Assembly (NCBI GenBank): GCA_964483805.1
Contig: CAZADH010000099.1
Location: 1-19,150, forward strand
Direction: 5' to 3'
DNA from: CAZADH01 sp964483805
GTDB lineage: Bacteria > Muiribacteriota > Ozemobacteria > Ozemobacterales > Ozemobacteraceae
DNA: 19,150 nt
In this document: positions 16,082 through 19,150 of the stretch, one piece after another
Numbering within the stretch: position 1 is the first letter of the stretch
Layout of the letters: each line of letters opens with the position of its first letter
The notes under the pieces: generated by a model
Seen by the model: the letters and a program-made list of their open reading frames with translations, nothing else
What the model was told of the DNA's origin: nothing
The model's database searches: none
Program-made: the position numbers and the translations under genes

Positions 16082-16861
16082 TCAGCGGGGTACGAAGTCG
16101 CGACAACGCAGGGCGATAAGCCATTCAGAGCAGGCGCCCGGGTCTGCAGGTTGTTCGGGCAATACGCTGTGTTCATGCGCCCACGTCAATTTGGCCTCGA
16201 GGCGGGTCCAGACTGCGCGGTGGTGTGCATCGTCGTCGGAGCTGAGGGAATTCTTTTCTGATGTGGCCTGATAGAGGTCGACCAACGGGAACACTTCGGG
16301 AAAACCGTACAACGGTGCGAGGATGGTGACGTCGCCGACAATGTCTCCGGTCAGGAGAAAATGGACCCCGGTGAGCGCGACGCGGTAGGCGTAGAGCAGC
16401 GGTTTCACGCGGCGATCGCCGTCCTTTTCGTGCTGCGTGCAGACCTGACGAAAGAACCCGGCGTAGTGGCGGTGGGCCAGGCGGGACCGGTAGGCTGGAG
16501 CAAGGTCTTGCAGTTGGCGCAATTCGGGAGTGTCATACAATTGATGCGGTGAGAAGATGCGTTCGAGCATGTTGCCGTTGCCACGCATGAGCAGTCGGAG
16601 AGCCTGTTCGGCTTCGTTGGAGGTGTAGTCACACAGGATTTCATCTTCAGGGGCTTCTGCGTCGATGGTGGGACTGGGGCGAAACAGTCCGAGCACCAAG
16701 CGGGTTGGAGCAACGTGGATGGCTTTGAGGTCGAGGTCGCTGTCGGGGGCCGGGAACCCATAGAAGTGGCTACCGGTGAGGGCGCAAACGATAGTGCGTC
16801 CGGGTGTGCCCTGGCGTTCGACAAACCGTCGACCGATGGCGATGAGTGAATCAGTCTTCAT
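16082..16861 (-). CDS. RlaP-family nucleotidyltransferase (second of a pair)
   Basis: 259 residues. The polymerase-beta-type nucleotidyltransferase signature is clear near the N-terminus: GSHFYG (30-35) for the GS motif and SDLDLK (41-46) for the DxD metal pair. The segments YTSNEAEQALRLLMRGNGNMLERIF and PLLYAYRVALTG match the helical part of the RlaP/YcgL-like family (PF10127, COG3541). Known family members are linked by genome context to RNA ligases and RNA repair; the true substrate is not known. It differs a good deal from its neighbour. Its ATG lies 11 bp inside the end of the first RlaP gene, so translation is probably coupled. The stop is 9 bp from the stop of the convergent deformylase gene. 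Confidence 0.82.
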   Translation of the reverse strand: MKTDSLIAIGRRFVERQGTPGRTIVCALTGSHFYGFPAPDSDLDLKAIHVAPTRLVLGLFRPSPTIDAEAPEDEILCDYTSNEAEQALRLLMRGNGNMLERIFSPHQLYDTPELRQLQDLAPAYRSRLAHRHYAGFFRQVCTQHEKDGDRRVKPLLYAYRVALTGVHFLLTGDIVGDVTILAPLYGFPEVFPLVDLYQATSEKNSLSSDDDAHHRAVWTRLEAKLTWAHEHSVLPEQPADPGACSEWLIALRCRDFVPR

Positions 16862-17792
16862 AGCGGTATCTCACGATCGAGACGATTCGTGAACACAATG
16901 TATTGAGGCGTTCGCGGTCCGGCGTCTCGGGGAGGGTGCTGGCGAGGCGCGCGGCTTCGATCTTCTCGCTCATTTCTTCGGCTTGTTGGACAAGGCGATC
17001 GAACGGCCAGGCACCGCGTTTGATCGCGAGCAGTTCGTCGCGGTCGGGGCGCTCGACGAGGACGGTACCCTCTTTGAGAATCTCGAGGCTCATGCGCAGG
17101 AGTCGCACGAGGTGCTGGGCGTGTTTGGTGTCGTAGCCAAATTGCGCTTCGAGTTGGGCGCGCGCGGGGTTGCGGTCGCGTTTCCAGGCGTGGAACTGCG
17201 TCCACTCGCGACGGGCGGCGCGGTATTGGCGTTCGCGGTCGAGGATGGCGAGGAAGTTGGGCGACAGCATGTCATCGGACAGGTCTCCGCGCAGTTCAAG
17301 GGCGTCGGCGGCACCCATCTGGTCTTGGGGGATGACGGTGCGTTCGGGCAGACCGAACGCGGCGCGGGTGGGTTCGGTTTTCGGTGGATGCAGCAACCAG
17401 CGGCGGTGGGTTTTGATCCGGCGCAGTGGAGAAATCGCGTAGTTGCCGAAGCTGTCGGCAACGCGCCGCGAAAGGAAGAGCGCGCGGGCCGAGATCAGTT
17501 CCTGGCCGGCTTCGGTGACGGTCTGGCAACAGTGGGCCGGGGCCCAGAGCATTTCGAGTGCGGTCGGATTGGCATCGACGGCGAGGCGGAAGAACTTGCG
17601 AATGTCATACCGTGTATGGTCTTTCGTCAATTGGACTTGTTCGGGTGCTGGCAGGAATCCGCCGTAGTGGGTGGGTGGGCCGACAACGACGCCTTTGAGG
17701 TCAACGTCTGAGTTCGGTCCGCTGAGGCCGAATGCCTGGCTGCCGTGGATCACTTCGAGAATCAGTGTTTCATCTTGGGCGCACGGGATCAT
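16851..17792 (-). CDS. RlaP-family nucleotidyltransferase (first of a pair)
   Basis: 313 residues. The nucleotidyltransferase motifs are HGSQAFG (16-22) and SDVDLKG (28-34), giving the GS and DxD elements. Further RlaP-like features are YDIRKFFRLAVDANPTALEMLW and, nearer the C-terminus, YDTKHAQHLVRLLRM. The family (PF10127, COG3541) is assigned by motif and layout. Members probably add nucleotides to RNA ends or another acceptor; the reaction is not established here. Its ATG overlaps the integrase TGA as ATGA (17789-17792), a classic translational-coupling arrangement, and its end overlaps the next RlaP gene by 11 bp. The two proteins could form a heteromer or act on one substrate in turn. 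The dyad CATAC-CGT-GTATG lies inside it at 17606-17618. Confidence 0.85.
   Translation of the reverse strand: MIPCAQDETLILEVIHGSQAFGLSGPNSDVDLKGVVVGPPTHYGGFLPAPEQVQLTKDHTRYDIRKFFRLAVDANPTALEMLWAPAHCCQTVTEAGQELISARALFLSRRVADSFGNYAISPLRRIKTHRRWLLHPPKTEPTRAAFGLPERTVIPQDQMGAADALELRGDLSDDMLSPNFLAILDRERQYRAARREWTQFHAWKRDRNPARAQLEAQFGYDTKHAQHLVRLLRMSLEILKEGTVLVERPDRDELLAIKRGAWPFDRLVQQAEEMSEKIEAARLASTLPETPDRERLNTLCSRIVSIVRYRYED
17606..17618. repeat. ATAC-N3-GTAT dyad, copy 4
   Basis: CATAC-CGT-GTATG, an inverted repeat with 5-bp arms, lies inside the first RlaP gene. Its centre is CGT rather than GTT. Confidence 0.35.
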
Positions 17793-18982
17793 GACAGGCG
17801 GCCTCGTTCGTCGCGGACATCGACCCAGTCGTTGTTGGCAGTCTCGGTGGTCGGTTGTGGGATGCCGGGTGCCTGCGGCAGGTTGTCGAGGGGGCTGACG
17901 ACGCCGCGTCCGCCTTTGTTGAGCACGTGGGTATAGATCATGGTGGTGGCGACATCGACGTGTCCGAGCAGGTCTTGGATGGTGCGGATATCGTAACCGG
18001 CTTCGAGCAGGTGGGTGGCGAAGGAGTGGCGGAGGGTGTGACAGCTTCCGGGTTTGTTGACCCCGGCGCGGCGGATGGCGTCTTTGACCGCGCGTTGCAG
18101 TGTCGAAGGGTTGACGTGGTGACGTTGTTCGTTACCGGAGCGTGGATCGACCGACCGATGGCTGGTGGGAAACACGTATTGCCAGGCCAGTTCACTGTTG
18201 GCATTCGGGAGTTTGCGGTCAAGTGCATACGGGAGATGCACGCGGCCGAATCCTTCGGCGAGGTCTTCTTTGTGGCGGGCGGCGACGCGCACGAGGTGGG
18301 CGCGGAGTGGTTCCTTCACCGTTGCCGGGAGCATGGTGACGCGGTCTTTGCCGCCTTTGCCGCACCGAACGATGATTTGGTTATTGGTGAGGTCGACATC
18401 TTTGATGCGCAACTGAATGACTTCGGAGAGGCGGAGGCCGGCGCCGTAGAGGAGGTTGCCCATGAGCCAGAACCGTCCGTCGAGGTGGGCGAGGATGCGG
18501 GCGACTTCGTCGCGTGTGAAGACGACGGGCAACCGGCGTTTTTCTTTGGCACGGACGATTTCGTCGATGCGATCGAGCGGTTTGTTGAGCACGCATTTAT
18601 AGAGGAACAGGATGGCGGCGAGTGCTTGGTTTTGGGTGGCTGGCGAGACGTTGTCTTCGAGGGCGAGGTGGGAGATGTATTCGCGGATTTCGTCTTCTGC
18701 CATTTCGATGGGGTGTTTGAGGTCATGGAAGACGACGAAGCGGCGAATCCAGCCGACATAGGCTTCTTCGGTGCGCATGCTGTAGTGGCGGACGCGAACG
18801 GCTTCGCGCACCTGGTCGAGGAGTTTGGGTTTTTCGATCCTCCGCGGTGGGTTCGTTTCTCGCGGTGGCTTCGCGCCGCCGGCGGTGCGCGGAGCGGCCG
18901 TATTTGAATGCGGCGTTTTTGCTCTATCATTGGTCAACACGAACCTGGGCGGTAGCGCACGTTTGTCTTTGTCTATGGCCAT
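17789..18982 (-). CDS. intI: integron integrase (IntI-type tyrosine recombinase)
   Basis: 397 residues. Tyrosine-recombinase catalytic residues are all visible: Arg184 (GAGLRLSEV), Lys212 (GKGGKDR), His315 and Arg318 (HTLRH), His341 (LLGHVDV) and Tyr350 (MIYTH). An insertion at about 264-303, with FPTSHRSVDPRSG and HHVNPSTLQRA, matches the extra patch that separates integron integrases from XerC/XerD, and the C-terminus GGRGVVSPLD is also IntI-like. IntI inserts and excises cassettes between attI and attC. The ATG at 18982 is preferred (AAAGGAA upstream); a longer frame to 19144 would cross the promoter region. Residues 1-50 are a Lys/Pro-rich extension absent from typical IntI. The gene overlaps the RlaP genes, which is unusual since intI normally stands alone. 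If conventional, attI and cassettes lie to the right, outside the window. Confidence 0.93.
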   Translation of the reverse strand: MAIDKDKRALPPRFVLTNDRAKTPHSNTAAPRTAGGAKPPRETNPPRRIEKPKLLDQVREAVRVRHYSMRTEEAYVGWIRRFVVFHDLKHPIEMAEDEIREYISHLALEDNVSPATQNQALAAILFLYKCVLNKPLDRIDEIVRAKEKRRLPVVFTRDEVARILAHLDGRFWLMGNLLYGAGLRLSEVIQLRIKDVDLTNNQIIVRCGKGGKDRVTMLPATVKEPLRAHLVRVAARHKEDLAEGFGRVHLPYALDRKLPNANSELAWQYVFPTSHRSVDPRSGNEQRHHVNPSTLQRAVKDAIRRAGVNKPGSCHTLRHSFATHLLEAGYDIRTIQDLLGHVDVATTMIYTHVLNKGGRGVVSPLDNLPQAPGIPQPTTETANNDWVDVRDERGRLS

Positions 18983-19043
18983 GTGCGTGTTTCCTTTCGC
19001 CCTAAAGCGGCCCCAAACACTGCGTAACCTATTTCCCAACCAC

Positions 19044-19049
19044 ATTATA
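19044..19049 (-). promoter_or_regulatory. candidate -10 box of the intI operon
   Basis: On the minus strand this reads TATAAT, 62 bp before the intI ATG. No convincing -35 hexamer stands at 16-18 bp. No LexA-type operator is recognisable here, although many integron integrase promoters are SOS-controlled. Confidence 0.45.
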
Positions 19050-19150
19050 CCGCATTTTTCACCGTCCCGGAGTACGGCATGGAAAACGGCTAATAGGCGT
19101 TCGCTGCACCTCGGCTTGGTTCTCGCCAGCGCGCTCGCTGTCATACTGTG

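Noticed and set aside
17855..18907. Plus-strand open frame of 350 codons across intI
   Set aside because: It mirrors the integrase on the opposite strand; acidic, repetitive composition and no ribosome site.
19096..19114. GGCGTTCGCTGCACCTCGG, resembling an attC/attI junction
   Set aside because: The core GTTCGCT does not match GTTRRRY and no paired RYYYAAC arm with stems is visible within the window, so an att site cannot be claimed.

Overview
The window is high-GC bacterial DNA, densely packed, with Shine-Dalgarno starts and short gaps. It probably comes from an uncultured proteobacterium or a relative such as a deltaproteobacterial/myxococcal lineage. This rests on a DUF4124 domain, a FAN1 plus FeS-helicase neighbourhood, and a GAF-PilB fusion with a VWA neighbour. 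The taxonomic guess is weak. I see no rRNA, tRNA, CRISPR array or insertion sequence, and no gene-free stretch over 300 bp.

Left part (1-10.8 kb): mostly envelope or secreted proteins. A 5'-truncated zinc metallopeptidase ends at a strong terminator and is followed by a four-helix membrane protein of unknown function. Seven genes then run leftward on the minus strand. In transcription order they are a small secreted protein, a secreted protein of unknown function, a secreted HEFGH zinc metalloprotease with a C-terminal DUF4124 domain, an exported metallophosphoesterase with a GNRD-type motif, a PilB/GspE ATPase with an N-terminal GAF domain, a membrane-anchored VWA protein, and a secreted class-A-beta-lactamase-like serine hydrolase. 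The last three look like one operon.

Middle part (10.8-15.3 kb): DNA repair. A plus-strand RecB-nuclease/XPD-DinG-type FeS helicase fusion converges on a minus-strand FAN1 (VRR-NUC) nuclease, with only 21 bp between the stop codons. FAN1 acts in interstrand-crosslink repair, so the pair probably works on related substrates.

Right part (15.3-19.15 kb): a peptide deformylase with a variant motif II is on the plus strand. Converging on it is a minus-strand operon of an integron-type tyrosine recombinase (IntI) followed by two RlaP-family (PF10127-like) nucleotidyltransferases. All three genes overlap (4 bp and 11 bp), so they are probably translationally coupled. This IntI-RlaP-RlaP operon is the most unusual arrangement here. 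If the integron is conventional, attI and the cassettes lie just beyond the right edge of the window.

Across the window an AT-rich dyad, ATAC-N3-GTAT, appears four times, three times as the same 12-mer. That is more than the GC content would predict.
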